In this document: piece by piece, positions 43,897-56,120 of the stretch
Numbering within the stretch: position 1 is the stretch's first letter
Layout: each line of letters opens with the position of its first letter
Origin: Catenaria anguillulae PL171
Lineage: Eukaryota > Blastocladiomycota > Blastocladiomycetes > Blastocladiales > Catenariaceae
Direction of reading: 5' to 3'
Length of the DNA stretch: 64,000 nucleotides
NCBI GenBank assembly: GCA_002102555.1
Contig: MCFL01000074.1
Coordinates: 1 to 64,000 of the forward strand
Notes under the pieces: generated by a model
Databases searched by the model: none
Seen by the model: the letters and a program-made list of their open reading frames with translations, nothing else
What the model was told of the DNA's origin: nothing
Position numbers and translations under genes: made by a program

Positions 43897-46205
43897 TTAC
43901 ATCTGTTGGCCAGCAAGAGACATTGCCATTTCCCACCACCGCTCACGCACCTCCTCGATAATCACGCTCCACGGCACATTGATCCACATCTTGACACTGG
44001 CGTGCACACTGGCATGCATCGACGGCGACTTGGCCAACACTCCCGCCAACACCAGCGCCACGACCCGACTTCCGAGACTGGCGCCACTTGCGAGCGGGCC
44101 TCTTGTTGCGGCCCAATGCGTCGCGACCACGAGCACCGCAATGGCCGCATTGGCCGTTGCTTGAAACGGAACGGGCTGCGTGACCAGCGTGAGCAACACG
44201 AGCAGGGTACACAGCCCACCAACGGCCGAACGCGGTCGGCGGACATACGCGGCGCGCCAGCCAAGGACCAGGCACAGGGATATGACGTTGATGAGCTGTG
44301 CCAGACAGTCGCCAATCACCATAAACACAATTCGCACGACAAGCAGGTCATGCCTCAGCACGGGGCCGTTGAGGAGTGCCATGTCAAAGGGCCAGCGGAG
44401 GCGAGATGTGTCAACAGGACCGTGGAGGAGCGACAGGCCAACGACAGAACGAAACATGAACGAGTTGTGATACCTGAGAAACAGAGCGAGCGACGTGACC
44501 GTGGCGAGAATCGTGAAGGATGGGCCGTGCTGCATTGCAGCAAGAACCAGGGTGCCGCGGAGTGAGGGGGTGAATGTGAGGGTGATTGGGTCGCTTGCGA
44601 TGGGCACTGTGCATGATTCGGGCGTGACGACAATGTGCAACATTGACTTGAGCCAAGGGCGTTGTGGGTTGGGGACCGCCCAGATTGCCGTGGGTGTGTC
44701 TTTGGCAAGAATGCGCGAATCGCACGTGAAATCGAAAGCGCACGATGGATCCAGTTGCGTAAATGTGGCGAAGGAGCAACCCGTCAAGGTGATGGTGTAG
44801 ACGGATGGAAAAGAAATGAAGGTGGGATCGAGTGTCAACACGGTCGAATTGCCAGACAAATGGACTGTCACGTTTCGAGCGCCGTGGAAGGTGCTCTTGC
44901 TGCCCGACCATGTTCCGCTCTTGCCACTTGTCCAGACAAGTAACCGAAAGTCTTGAGCTGCTATGGGCGTCAGCGAGTTATTGGCCCAAACCCTTCGGTA
45001 CGTTCCGACGATGTCCGCATTTCTGTCGGTACCCTGTTTCAACGCTTTGACCAGGCCCAGAGACAGCTGGACAAGCAATTCTCGGCACCACAAGATGGCC
45101 AAGTGACAACTGGGAGATCCAACGAGCGCTTCTGCGCCAACAGTCCACGTGTCGGCACTTGATTCATCGAAATTAGCGCGTGTGGCGGTGGCCGAGCCAG
45201 GTGGAATATGTGTATCTGCTGGTCCGCCATGCACGGATACAAGTGGGATACTTGAAGGAAGGGTAAAGAGTGAATGGTAAATGTCGGACATGGAGTGAAA
45301 GAATGGAAGAGGTGGGACCGCGAGTGGAGACGAAAGGGAGAGAATGTGATGCGCTGGGACACCAGAAAGCAAGCTCACAATGGTACCCATGGAATGGGAG
45401 ACAATGGGAAAGTGCGTCACGTGGTAGCGGGCGGCAAGAAACTTGTAGGCGGTGGAAATGAAGGATGCCTGCGAGTGCAGAAGGGATGGATGGAGCGCTG
45501 AAAATTCCTCATTGAAATCCACTGTTCAAAGCATACATCAGTCTTGTCCCGAGTTCTTCACTTGTTTGGCAGGAATGCGCCATTCGTACCGGCGTAAAAT
45601 CGCAACGTCGCGTTCAAGGTATCGGTCACCCTGACGACGAGCTTGGAGGTGTGTGACGCAATGGAGCGCACCTGTCGCGGCGACCCAGCGTTGCCGTGGA
45701 CAAACAAGACTGGAATCACCTTGGTTTCTTTGGCGTTTGGGTTGTCACCCGTCCAATCCCATCGTGGAGCAATCGGGTAGGGCCCCTCGACATATCGCCA
45801 GAGTTGGTATCGGTGCAATTGGCTCGAGTGCTGGACTTGTTTCCTGATCTCGGGCGGTAGAAGTTGGATGAGCGGAACTTGGTAGTAGTTTGGATACATG
45901 TATGTCATTGAGCACGACTGGATTTGTCCCAGTGAAGATCGGTCGAGGTATAGGAAGACGAGCCCTGCGATGGCCGCAAGTCCGACGACAACGGGTGCCA
46001 GGACAAGCGCGCGAGCGAGGGAACGCACGGGTACGGTGCGTTGGATCGCTGAACCCGCAATTTGGGGCAAGAGGGGCCGTTTCTGATCTGTGCTTGGATC
46101 CGCTTTCGCTTTCGGCGAAGATGAAGCGCTGGCGCTGGTTGTACGGGCAGAGTCAGCACGGGTGGTGCCAGGATACGGGCGAGGTACTTGGCCTGGATGT
46201 GTCAT
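43897..46205 (-). CDS. GPI inositol deacylase (PGAP1/Bst1 family)
   Basis: Exons 46205-45590 and 45521-43897 with a 68-nt intron (GTACGA...GAACAG); splicing gives RFYAVDFNEEFSALHPSL and a 746-residue uninterrupted protein. N-terminal Ser/Ala-rich region, one TM (LVLAPVVVGLAAIAGLVFLY), CSMTYMYPNYYQV, the alpha/beta-hydrolase start IPVLFVHGNAGSPRQVRSIA, DFNEEFSALHPSLLHSQASF, and the serine motif VSHSMGT (family usually V-GHSMGG). The C-terminal half has several TM segments (GPSFTILATVTSLALFL, VVRIVFMVIGDCLAQLINVI and others). These ER enzymes remove the acyl chain from inositol of GPI anchors during quality control. The chitinase at 47961 has a GPI-like C-terminus, so the pathway is expected here. 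Confidence 0.85.
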
Positions 46206-46321
46206 GATTGCCGCGGGTAGTTGTATGCATGGCGAGGCTTACGACGCAAGCAGTCATGATGGCGTCGGTCAGCTTGCTCTCGCTACCTGGCTGTCCCTCA
46301 TTCGAATTCAAGAAACGATAT

Positions 46322-46629
46322 TAGAGACCACGGGCAGGATTTTTCGCACAAATCTTTTGCAAATGATTGCAACATTCATCGCCGATGAAATGTCAAGCGG
46401 TGAGACCAGCTGGCTTTAGCGGCACGTGGTGACACCCAGTGTGGAAGGTGAGACCGCTCAAGAATGTGAAAATGATTCGAGAATCACGGTTTACGAGGTG
46501 TTAGTCGGTGTCAAACTTTTGTGAAAAGGGCCGCCGATGAGCAAATCTTTCGCAAATGTTAGCGGTGAGCACTAGGTCTCTCTTAGGCATGATTAAGATT
46601 TGTGTGAAATATCCTGCCCGTGGTCTCTA
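46322..46629. mobile_element. Candidate MITE with about 35-bp terminal inverted repeats
   Basis: The left end (46322-46356) begins TAGAGACCACGGGCAGGAT and ends ACAAATCTT. The right end (46595-46629) is its reverse complement with two mismatches. Both outer edges carry TA, compatible with a Tc1/mariner-type TA target duplication (TA-GAGACC ... GGTCTC-TA). Total about 308 bp with no coding. The interior has weak direct similarity (GCCGATGA ... AGCGGTGAG on both sides). Only one copy is visible in the window. Confidence 0.55.
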
Positions 46630-47960
46630 TTTATTTAATCCCATCGAGTCGATATCGATCGCAATTCGTGTCTTGCTGGCGTAAACATATGTATCGCGAG
46701 GCCGTCGATCGGACCTTCTGAGACGACAGATTTGCATGCACTTATGTATGTACCCGTACAAAGCAAGCTGAGAATGCGAACGGTGTGCATACATTGCATC
46801 GCAGCAAACAGTACGATAACCAACAACTTGATCCAGGAATGACTCATGGCCGGGCCGGGAGGACGCATGCACAGCCTGTCGGCGCATGGCCCTCATGCAT
46901 GCTGCGGCAATGGCCGGCAGGTGTTTCGGCGCTTGTTCCTTTGTTTCCATCTCCTTTTGAGAGAAACGTGCCCATTGATGATGGCCTCATTATGTGCGCC
47001 TGGTCGTGACTGGTCTAGATCTTGGCATTAATGTCCAAAGGTAAACTGGCACTACACTGCTGGCTAGCTTCAGCCAGCGAGCTAATCCTGTTTTCTGTTT
47101 CGCCTTCGACTCCTTGTGGCGCGAAGGGGTGACTCGATCATGCCTGCATTTTTCCCGGGCACATTTTCTCTCAAAAGGAAGTCCGGCCCCTCCTCCTCAA
47201 GACTGTATAAACAGGATAAACAGGATAAGTATACAGCAAAGGTGCGTTCCAGTCTGCATTTGGGTGAATCCATTCGTCCACAAGCCTTGGCGCGCCCGCT
47301 CCCCAGCCAAACGCAGTCTGTTACTCTGCCTGCACTGCGCCTGCATCCATGAATGTTGCGGTCAGTGATGGGCCTGTGCCTGCACGCTTTGGGCGACTCC
47401 ACTCCCTGTTTGTACATGCCGCGAGTGGCATGGAGGCGGCTGTCATCGATCAAGTTGCCGTTCGCCTTGGGCCGGACTGGATCTTCCCATCATGCATCAT
47501 GCAGGGACGACGGGCCGTCAAGTCGTCTCTGCACTCGTTCTCTCTCCACAATCGTTTGATGCATACATCACCCTATGCGAGATATGGATGCTAACTGACA
47601 TTGTACTCACTGAATCCTTCTGCCGCCCTTCATCCGAATCACCCTCCCCTTTTCCTCTCCGGCATCATCCTCCGCCCGTCTGGCTCCGGCCCACCGACTC
47701 ACATCTACATCCGGGCTCGTCAGGTTCTTGCGACATCTCGTATGTTTGTTCACATTCTCTGGCCCATGCACCCTCCACGCCGCACATAAGTCAAGGCTAC
47801 TCCGGTCGCTGAGCTTGCGACTGTCGCCAGCATGCACATGATAGCTTGTCCTGACTTGCTCATTTTCCGTTCAAATGCATCGATTAGGCGGGCACTTCTT
47901 CCCATTTTCATACATTTAGATACTTTCTCGCATCCTCCCCGCTCTCCCGCACTTTTCACG
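46630..47960. other. Intergenic region upstream of chitinase
   Basis: About 1.3 kb, presumably holding the chitinase promoter. A short tandem AAACAGGAT repeat lies near 47210. No convincing coding in any frame. Confidence 0.5.
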
Positions 47961-49810
47961 ATGCGCTCACTTGCGACCACGCTCGCGATTGCGCTCCTTG
48001 CTTCTTTGGCCGCGCTGGTCGCTGCCCAGAATGCTCAGCAGAACGTCTACTCGTACTACTACGGACTCGACACTGGGTATGCATCCTCACATGCATGTTG
48101 CTGCTACCGTCACTCTCAACTCGTTTCTTACAAAATCGTGTTCCCACGCTCCCACTTGCGTTTGCTGGCCGATGTAGGGTCCAGCCTTACGAACAGCCCG
48201 GCAACAAGATCACCCATGTGCTCTTTTCGTTTGCCAACATCTTGCAGGACGGCACCATCACTTTGACTGGTCCCGCCCACTCGGCCGCCGGCCGCGATGC
48301 CTACACAAAGGCCACCAAGAAGGTCTTCAAGCACTTTGACGAGAAGCCGTGTGCATGCTCGGGCGAATGCCTCAAGGGTGAGGCTTGGCAGCTGTTTTTG
48401 TTCAAGAAGAAGTACCCGCACATCAAGACCATCTTGTCGGTTGGCGGCTGGACGTGGTCCGACAACTTCTCGACCGTGTTTGCCAATGCTGGAGCGCGCA
48501 AGCGTGCCATTGATTCCGCAAAGTCGTTGATGGACGAGCTCGGTATGGACGGTTTGGATATCGGTACGGTTTTGGTTGGCATTTCCTTTGGTTTACCTGG
48601 TGGGTATTAACTCGTCAACGCCATTTGCTTTCTCGTTGCGGGATGTCTCGTTGCATGGTAACTATTAGACTGGGAATTCCCGACGTCCACCGACAAGACC
48701 AAGGCCGAGTACCCGTTCTGGTCGTCGAGTCCGCAAGATTGGGACAACTTGGCTGTCTTCTTTGAACAGGCCCGCGCGGCGTACGGCAACAAGTACTTGC
48801 TCACCTATGCCATGACGGCGTTTGTGTATCCCAACTCGGACAAGGCGGTTGCTTCGCTCGGCAAGACGCTTGATGCCATGCTTGTCATGTCGTACGAGGT
48901 ACGTATTCTCTGGCAGTTCCTGATTCTCGCAAGGATTTCTTTGTTCATCGCTGACGAATCGCTTCTCTGTACAACACAGTTCCACCATGGCCGCGGCATG
49001 ACTTGGGCAACATACACGCTCAAAGTCCCCTCCTCAGACGCACCCGCTCTGCAAACCCACAACGTCCAAGCCGGTCTGGAAACCTTTGTCAAGGCTGGTG
49101 TCCCCAAGGAAAAGATTGTCGTGGGCATCCCGCTTTACGGCAACGGCTACGTTGGCCTTTCTCCCAACACGCAATGGCTCGATAACATCCCAGGCCTCGG
49201 CGCGCCAACCACGGGCTCGGTCAAAATGGTTGAGCCTGTCCCGTACAACACGCTGCTCCCCACTGTGACCCGCCCCGGCTGGAAAAAGACGGTCGACCCG
49301 AAGCGCGGCATCACGTCCTACTTCAACGGCTCGTCGGTCTGGTTTGTTGAATCGCCCGAATCTGTCAAGCAAAAGGCCGAATTCGTCAAGTCGTCCGGAT
49401 ACGCCGGCATCATGCTATGGAACTCGAACCAGGACTACAAGGAGTCTGCGCCCGAGTCGCTCATTTCCGCGATCGCGTCCGTGTACCCGGCCACGACCAA
49501 TGGCCCCGATGTGCGCAAGACTCCATTCTGCTTGCAAGAGTCTCCCAAGTGGTGCAACCTGAAGTGCGGCTACAAGCACCCCGAAGGCGACTTTTTGACT
49601 GCCGCGCCATCGACCGGTGCAGGTGACTCCAAGCCCGCCCCGGGCTCTGGTTCAGGCACCGCACCGTCGGTTCCGGGCAATAACCAGCCTGGAGGCTCGA
49701 CCAACGCGCAAGGCCAAGGTGGCGCGTCGCCTTCAGGGGCCACTAAGGGCTCGGTTGCCGGGGTGTTTTCCCTGCTGGTCGTCGCCGCAACTGCTGCTGT
49801 TCTCCTGTAA
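47961..49810 (+). CDS. GH18 chitinase, secreted and probably GPI-anchored
   Basis: Exons 47961-48076, 48178-48563, 48669-48898 and 48980-49810 (introns 101, 105 and 81 nt) give an open 520-residue protein. Signal peptide MRSLATTLAIALLASLAALV, mature start near AQNAQQ. Catalytic barrel: THVLFSFANI, ILSVGGWTWSDNF (SxGG motif) and DGLDIDWEFP (DxxDxDxE, split by intron 2), so the general-acid Glu is present. Later strands include MLVMSYE, VVGIPLYGNGYVG and GYAGIMLWNSNQD. The C-terminus is Pro/Gly/Ser-rich and ends in a hydrophobic segment (VAGVFSLLVVAATAAVLL) typical of GPI anchoring. It hydrolyses chitin, probably at the cell wall. Cys-rich CKHP-type spacing (CLQESPKWCNLKC) precedes the linker. 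Confidence 0.92.
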
Positions 49811-51149
49811 AGTGCTTTTGTTTTTGTTGCACATTTGTTTCCCATTTGACTTTCTCGGTTTGCTTGTTTCCGTACCTCGCACATGCCCTTGTCGTGGACA
49901 TTTTTCTTCCCGTTTTCTTGTCAGGTTTGTTTCCATATCTGCAATTAGATTGCATGACTTTGCGTTCTATGTCAATGTACTTTACGCATGATTTTCTCTT
50001 CTCCTCTCTTTCCCTGATTTGACAACAACCCCGCCAGACCTGCTGGCAAGAACAGCTTGACACGTCCCATGTGCCGTCACGTGATTCTGGATGCAAATGA
50101 ACGCAAACACGCAAACGCATCCTGTCTGATAGGCGGATGATAGCCCAACCTCGCCGCGAACCTCGAAGGAATTGACACCACGGCTTCTAATTTATGCAAA
50201 CACATTCGCATCCATGTACATTTCCATGCCGCCAGCGCCCAGCAACAAGCCCGTGCCGAATCGGCGCGTGCTCGCCTTGTCCCTCTGTTCGCAGTGGCGA
50301 CAGGGAGAGTATGCAACGTTCAGCGCAACCTTTTCTTTGACTTGTAACAGGACGGAATTGGCGGGCGTCTTGCTTGCCGCCGCTTCCCTGCTGCTGCGCT
50401 GGTGGATCCTCTGGATGATGCCAGAGCAAACTTACCTAATTGTAACAAGGCCTCATAGTCCCTCGGCAGCCGTCAACGTGCTCGGGGGCTCCAGGTTTCT
50501 TGACATTGTCTTTTCCTCTATTCGCGGGGAACTGGTTCGCATTTATGCGAGTCCAATTGCTGGATTATGTAACTACAACTGTAAATTTTTCGGATATTGG
50601 TTCGGTCCGAACGGAGACTCACCGCCATATGACCTGGACCGAGATTGTTCTGTACACGACTCCACTCGACTTGCCCAATCTATGCACTTCCGCCGGGGTA
50701 TGGAGGCTTGTTCGGATTCCACAAGAAATACTCAGTGACCGTGCATTTAATCATGCCTCGGATCATGACAAATAATTGTTAACTGGGCTCGCATTGTCCA
50801 GTCTGTATGCGTGGACGTCAGTTTTCGACGCCCAAGCGAGGCGGACCCCGCTCCGGAAGCAGTCATGAAGGTCAGCACATGTCATGCCGTGTCTGGAATT
50901 GGCCTCCCAACTGCTAACGCGTCAGGTCGCCTGCTCCAGTCCATCTGGGTGCGTCAGGATTCAGGAATGCTGACTCGTCGACCATGTCTTTTCTCATACT
51001 TCCTTGCCTTACTGTTTCCGACAACATGCGCAGAGCAACCGCATAAAGCAGTGTCCGACCCACGTCCCATTTCAACCACGAACCATGCTAACCGAACCTC
51101 AACCGCTTCGACGTCTCTCTCTTGCACTTTGACCAACAAAACTAGCACC
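49811..51149. other. Intergenic region, about 1.3 kb
   Basis: Downstream of chitinase. Open frames exist (e.g. 50172-50738) but show no conserved motif or composition like the neighbouring genes. I call no gene. Confidence 0.45.
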
Positions 51150-51950
51150 ATGACGGCCACCTCCACTACCATCAACGCAACTGACATTTCGGTCCAAATC
51201 GACCCGTCGACCTCCTCGTCGCTCACCTCGTCCTACCTTCTCCTCGGCACTGTCTCTGCCGTCGGCACACTCGTGACTGACCTGGCTCCCGCCGACCGCA
51301 TCGTCATCCACGTTCCCACAGCAACGGGCCGCACGTGCGGCAACTGTCGCTGGTGTCTCAAGGGTAGCGACGACCTGTGCTCGACGCGCGCCAACGCCAA
51401 CGCGCCCGACTTGATCCCGGGCCAAGCCGCGGTTGTGCCGGCAAAGTCGGCGTTCAAGGTGTCGGGCTACAACAACATGCTGGCGGCGTCGACGGTTGAG
51501 GCTGCCGCGTCCGTGTACGCGCCGCTCAGAAAGCACATGGCGCTTGGCGTGCGGGTAGGTATCGCGACCGTGGTTGACAGCGACACTGTAGGCGCGCAGA
51601 GGCAACTGGCCAGCTCGTTTGCACAGGTTCTTGGCGCAGGCGAGGTTGCAACGGATTCGATTCAGGCCGGGTCGGTAGATCTGCTGCTCGTTTTGCTCGG
51701 TGAAGCCAGTGTTCCCGCCAATGTGGTCTGGGAAGAGCTGATTGGCAAGGTGAGTGTTGGCGGAAAGGTCGTAATTGTTGGCGCTCAAGGAACCGATGGC
51801 CAGGGCCAAGGTCTGGGAATCAAGCTCAATTTGGGTGCAGTCATCTCCGGACAAAGGGAGGTGGTTGGATCAACGTGGGAAGTGGCGAGGGGACTTGTTG
51901 AGGAGATGGTGAGGTTTGCGGACAAGATGAGCGTCGAGCTGGCGCTCTGA
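51150..51950 (+). CDS. Truncated zinc-type alcohol dehydrogenase-like protein
   Basis: The ATG at 51150 (MTATSTTINATDISVQIDPS) opens 266 residues. LLGTVSAVGTLVTDLAPADR corresponds to the (G)HE-x-G-x-V-x2-V-G region of medium-chain dehydrogenases, and GRTCGNCRWCLKGSDDLC carries four Cys as in the structural zinc lobe of CAD/Adh6 enzymes. The later half reads like a degraded Rossmann fold (VGKVSVGGKVVIVGAQG). Missing are the N-terminal catalytic CGxCHSD segment, the GHE zinc ligand and the GxGGxG dinucleotide motif. The family usually has about 350 residues. Either the enzyme is dead or the 5' exons are not recognisable. Upstream in-frame sequence to 50811 does not restore the catalytic lobe. 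Confidence 0.5.
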   Translation: MTATSTTINATDISVQIDPSTSSSLTSSYLLLGTVSAVGTLVTDLAPADRIVIHVPTATGRTCGNCRWCLKGSDDLCSTRANANAPDLIPGQAAVVPAKSAFKVSGYNNMLAASTVEAAASVYAPLRKHMALGVRVGIATVVDSDTVGAQRQLASSFAQVLGAGEVATDSIQAGSVDLLLVLLGEASVPANVVWEELIGKVSVGGKVVIVGAQGTDGQGQGLGIKLNLGAVISGQREVVGSTWEVARGLVEEMVRFADKMSVELAL

Positions 51951-52480
51951 TTCGGGACAATTGTCTGACTTGTGGATTGTGCACTCATTTTATATTGTTT
52001 TTTACTTGTCCGAATGCATGGCACTTCATTCCGGAAGCAAGGCGCGTGAGCCTGGGACCACGCTTGTCAACAACCTCGTGTTGTTCGTGTCGAGTCGTTA
52101 TGGACCCTTATCAGCATTCTCATGGGCAGAGCAAAGACTCGGCCTCTATTGTATGTGGTGGTTTGTAAATGCGAGGATGCGCCTCCTTAACCTTTGGATT
52201 TGACTCGGCTAGCCTCGCTCAAAATCGGCAATTCGTTTGGCTCGCGATCGCTGACGACAAAAGGGGAAAAGCTCGTGTGTTGGGAGAATCGGTTCTCAAT
52301 CTCGAAACTCTCTTTAGCGCTCGACGCAATACATAAACCCCAAGACGGACTCCCGTAACCGTGACAACCTCTCTCCAACTCACAGCAATACCGTCCTAGA
52401 CATTGGATCCATCCATTTCGACTCGCTACTGTCAGCATTTACCCTCCCCTTCGCCTTCACCCCTAAATCCTTCATCAACC
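51951..52480. other. Intergenic / beta-tubulin promoter region
   Basis: 530 nt between co-oriented genes. Nothing further recognised. Confidence 0.45.
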
Positions 52481-54255
52481 ATGCGCGAAATCGTTTGCCT
52501 GGCTGTCGGTCAAGTACGTGACATGTTTGTCTGCACCGCACGGCGATACCTGTATGCTAACCTGATCCATCGCCTGCGATCGATCCGTTATCCTTCCCAC
52601 TCATTCCACAGTGCGGTAACCAAATCGGCGCAAAGTTCTGGTACATATCCCTCATTACGCTTTGGTGTTCCACCCTTTGACGCGTTCCCACCCAAACTCA
52701 ACACACCACATCTTCTCATTGTAGGGAAGTCATCTCGGACGAGCACGGTATCGACCCCTCGGGCACGTACACGGGTGAAAACTCTAATCTGCAACTCGAG
52801 CGCATCAATGTCTACTACAACGAAGCCGGATCGGGCAAATACGTGCCGCGCTCGGTCCTCGTCGACCTCGAACCAGGCACAATGGACTCTGTCCGTGCGG
52901 GCCCCTACGGTGCCCTCTTCCGTCCCGACAACTTTGTCTTTGGCCAATCGGGCGCGGGTAACAACTGGGCAAAGGGTTACTACACGGAGGGTGCAGAGCT
53001 CGTTGAATCGGTTTTGGACGTTGTCCGCAAGGAGGCCGAGGGCTGCGAGTGTCTGCAAGGGTTCCAAGTCACGCACTCGCTTGGTGGTGGTACCGGATCC
53101 GGTCTCGGTACTTTGCTCGTGTCCAAGATTCGTGAAGAGTTTCCTGATCGCATGATGTGCACCTTCTCGGTGGCGCCGTCGCCAAAGGTTTCCGATACCG
53201 TTGTTGAGCCCTACAATGCGACCTTGTCGGTGCACCAGCTCGTGGAGAACGCGGACCAGACCTTCTGTATTGATAATGAGGCGCTGTACGACATTTGCTT
53301 CCGGACGCTCAAGCTGTCCAACCCAAGCTATGGTGACTTGAACCACTTGGTGTCGGCCGTCATGTCGGGCGTCACGACGTGCTTGCGTTTCCCTGGTCAA
53401 TTGAATGCCGATATGCGCAAGTTGGCCGTCAACCTGATTCCGTTCCCGCGTCTTCACTTCTTCATGTGCGGGTTTGCGCCCTTGACGTCGCGTGGTTCGC
53501 AACAGTACCGGGCATTGACGGTTCCCGAGCTCACGCAGCAAATGTTTGACGCAAAGAACATGATGACGGCGTGCGACCCGCGCGAGGGCCGGTACTTGAC
53601 CGTCTCTGCAATCTTCCGTGGTCGCGTTTCGATGAAGGAGGTGGACACGCAAATGTGCCAAGTGCAAGCAAAGAACTCGCCGCGGTTTGTCGAATGGATC
53701 CCGTACAATGTCAAGACGGCTGTGTGCGACGTGGCACCAAAGGGGCTCAAGATGAGTTCGGTGTTTATTGGCAACTCAACGTCGATCCAAGACCTATTCA
53801 AGCGCATCAACCAACAGTTTGCGGCCATGTTCCGTCGCAAGGCCTTCTTGCACTGGTACACGGGCGAGGGCATGGACGAGATGGAGTTTACCGAGGCCGA
53901 GTCCAACATGCACGATCTCGTGACCGAGTACCAGCAATACCAGACGGCGGTTGTGGATACCGAGGAAGACGATTACCGCGCGCCCGTCAAGAAGGCCCAG
54001 CAGCAGCAACAAGCTACGCCCACGCAGGCAAAGGCACCCGCCAGTCCATTTGGCCAAAGCACCCCGGTCCCGATTGCACGGCCTCAGCCAGTGTCCATGT
54101 CGCCGCCACCTGCGGCCGCATCAAATGCCTTCTTTGGCGGCGGTGCCGCGGCGGCACCCGCACCTGTTTCGCAGTCGGCCGCTGCGTCGGTCCCATCGCC
54201 GTCAACCTCACCTGCAGCGCAGCCGGCGTCGTCGCCGTCGCCTGTTGCCCAGTAA
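52481..54255 (+). CDS. Beta-tubulin isoform with long C-terminal extension
   Basis: Exons 52481-52513, 52612-52640 and 52725-54255 give 530 residues without interruption. The second exon encodes only CGNQIGAKF(W). The body is clear beta-tubulin: [52 protein letters not shown] (GTP loop), [34 protein letters not shown]. Two oddities: the N-terminus is [11 protein letters not shown] where nearly all beta-tubulins have MREIVHxQAGQ, and the acidic tail ([12 protein letters not shown]) is short and followed by about 85 extra residues rich in Gln, Ala, Pro and Ser. Beta-tubulins usually end near residue 445-450. The isoform may serve a specialised microtubule such as the flagellum (inference). Confidence 0.92.
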
Positions 54256-54658
54256 TTCGCCATCATTATAGAAAATCACAGTACGAGAGTTATGTGTGCG
54301 TGTGGGAAGTTGTGGTTGGCAAGCTGATCGAGTGCCTGGGTCCAGGTCGATGACGCGTCCTTGTTTCTGCTTTCTGCTGATGTTGGGTTGTCTGTGTAAA
54401 CCCTTTTTTACTTTGTTGTATTTCGGTTCATTCTCTCACTATACTGCTGTTCATCAATGACGGCTGACATTTGGAGAGAGAGAGAGAAACGTTTTGTATT
54501 GTTGCTTGCCATCTAGTAGCAGTTGGGGCGGTCAACAACAAAGTAAGTGGATGAACGGAAGCATGAAGTGTGGATGCAGAAATCGTCGTGACGACAAGTC
54601 GGAATGAATATGGGTACATCAAATCGTCAAATCATCTGCTCGAATCCCTCCAGCCGAA
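54256..54658. other. Convergent intergenic region
   Basis: 403 nt between the tubulin and CDKN3-like 3' ends, with a GA-rich run near 54474-54488. No gene seen. Confidence 0.45.
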
Positions 54659-55728
54659 TTACTGCCCCATGCCTCCACTACCTCCGCCCAATCCTTCGCC
54701 GTCCTCAATAATCAGCATGTCCTCAGGGTCCACATCCTGCGCTCCGGCTCCTTGCTCCTCATGCTCCAACACAAACTGTGTCTCTTCCTCTGGCTTGGAC
54801 TCTTTGCGGCAGTATTGATCAAAGAACGCTTCAATAAACTTCTCCTGCTCCACCGTCTCGACCGCCCGTCTGGAGCGCCTCTGCCGGACAAACTCGATCG
54901 ACCGCTCCGCATCATCAATGATCCCATGCTTGAGCATGTAGCAACAACTGACGAGCGCAGCGCGACCGATGCCGCCGCGGCAGTGCACAATGACATTGTG
55001 GCCTTGTTGCAGAGTCGAGTGCATGGCCTCAATCACGTCATGCAGGATGGACATGTCTGGCGGGACGCTGCCATCTACCATGGGAATGCGGGCGACAGTG
55101 AGACCCAGAGAGGTGGCGATGGACGAGTAGCGCGGCCAAGGGGCACCGAGGAAGGCAAGTTCGTCGTCGGAAAGACAACTAAATAATTTTTTAATCGTCG
55201 CCAGTCAGGTATCGTCACACAATACCCGTCGATGCAACTGAATTGTAATGATTGAGGAATCGTACTTGACAATCAATCGCACACCCATACTGGCCAAACG
55301 AGGCAAATCAATGTCCAAATCCCGCGCAACTGGCGGCCGCATTTGCGGGGCAAGTGGTGCGTCCAAGCGGACTCGTTTTCCTGGGCAACTCGTCAGGCCA
55401 ATGTTCCCACCGGTTTTGCTCGTGTTGTTGGTTGCAATCGCATTGGTCATTGAAGAAAAGAGCAGGTCGGAATCGGATTCGTCCCGATGTAAAAAAAGCC
55501 AAGAGACTGTGGGGTTCACGGTCCAGGTCCTTGAGTTGAGGTGGTACGGTTGATCATGACCCTTGATAACGGAACGGACGTACCACTCAACGGGTGAGTA
55601 TGGGAAGTGCGTACGCCAAGGCCACTGATGGCGGTCGGAGGTGCGGTTGGTGCCAGGCTCACCTTAGTGGCCGATGACGACGGAGTCGTGTTCGTCGAAG
55701 TGGATTCCATCGAGAGAACGTGAGGCAT
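54659..55728 (-). CDS. CDKN3/KAP-like dual-specificity phosphatase
   Basis: Exons 55728-55584, 55506-55266 and 55178-54659 (introns 77 and 87 nt) give 301 open residues. After a Ser/Thr-rich start, splicing yields SVSWLFLH, then IGLTSCPGKRVRLDAPLA and LASMGVRLIVNCLSDDELAF, matching the CDKN3 pattern LGLxxxPGxK ... DL ... GI. It continues GLTVARIPMVDGSVPPDMSI (substrate loop) and the P-loop VIVHCRGGIGRAALVSCCYM, with nucleophile Cys and Arg of HCxxGxGR. CDKN3 (KAP) dephosphorylates the activating Thr of CDKs. The C-terminus adds an acidic Glu/Asp/Gly tail not typical of the animal protein. Confidence 0.8.
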
Positions 55729-56120
55729 GATATGGTCTGGAAGTGCCGAGTCGAACCACGATTAATGATTGCTCAAAGTCTTAAGGGCAGGGAGATGTGA
55801 CTTGGAAAGTCTTTTTGTGCGCACATTTTGCACTTTAACAAGGACGAGCACCACAAACGCCTGGTGCGAACATGACCAAATGGAAACCACCCTGCAAAGG
55901 CAAGTGGTCGTCATCCGAAAACAAATGTGCATCTTTTCCCAGTCCGACTAAGAAACGTGTTTCAAGGTGCTCTATTGACCCGAACTCCATGCAATACTGT
56001 CAGCTTCAGTGATTCATCAAGATTCTCGGACGTCAATGTAGTTCATGTCCATTTCCCTTCTCAAGTTCGGTTTGCGCGCTCCAACGTACTAGTGACTTAC
56101 GTTTTCAACAACGAATGAGC

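Noticed and set aside
50172-50738. Open frame of 188 codons as a gene
   Set aside because: No conserved motif, no coherent composition and no splice context; the hydrophobic part is short.
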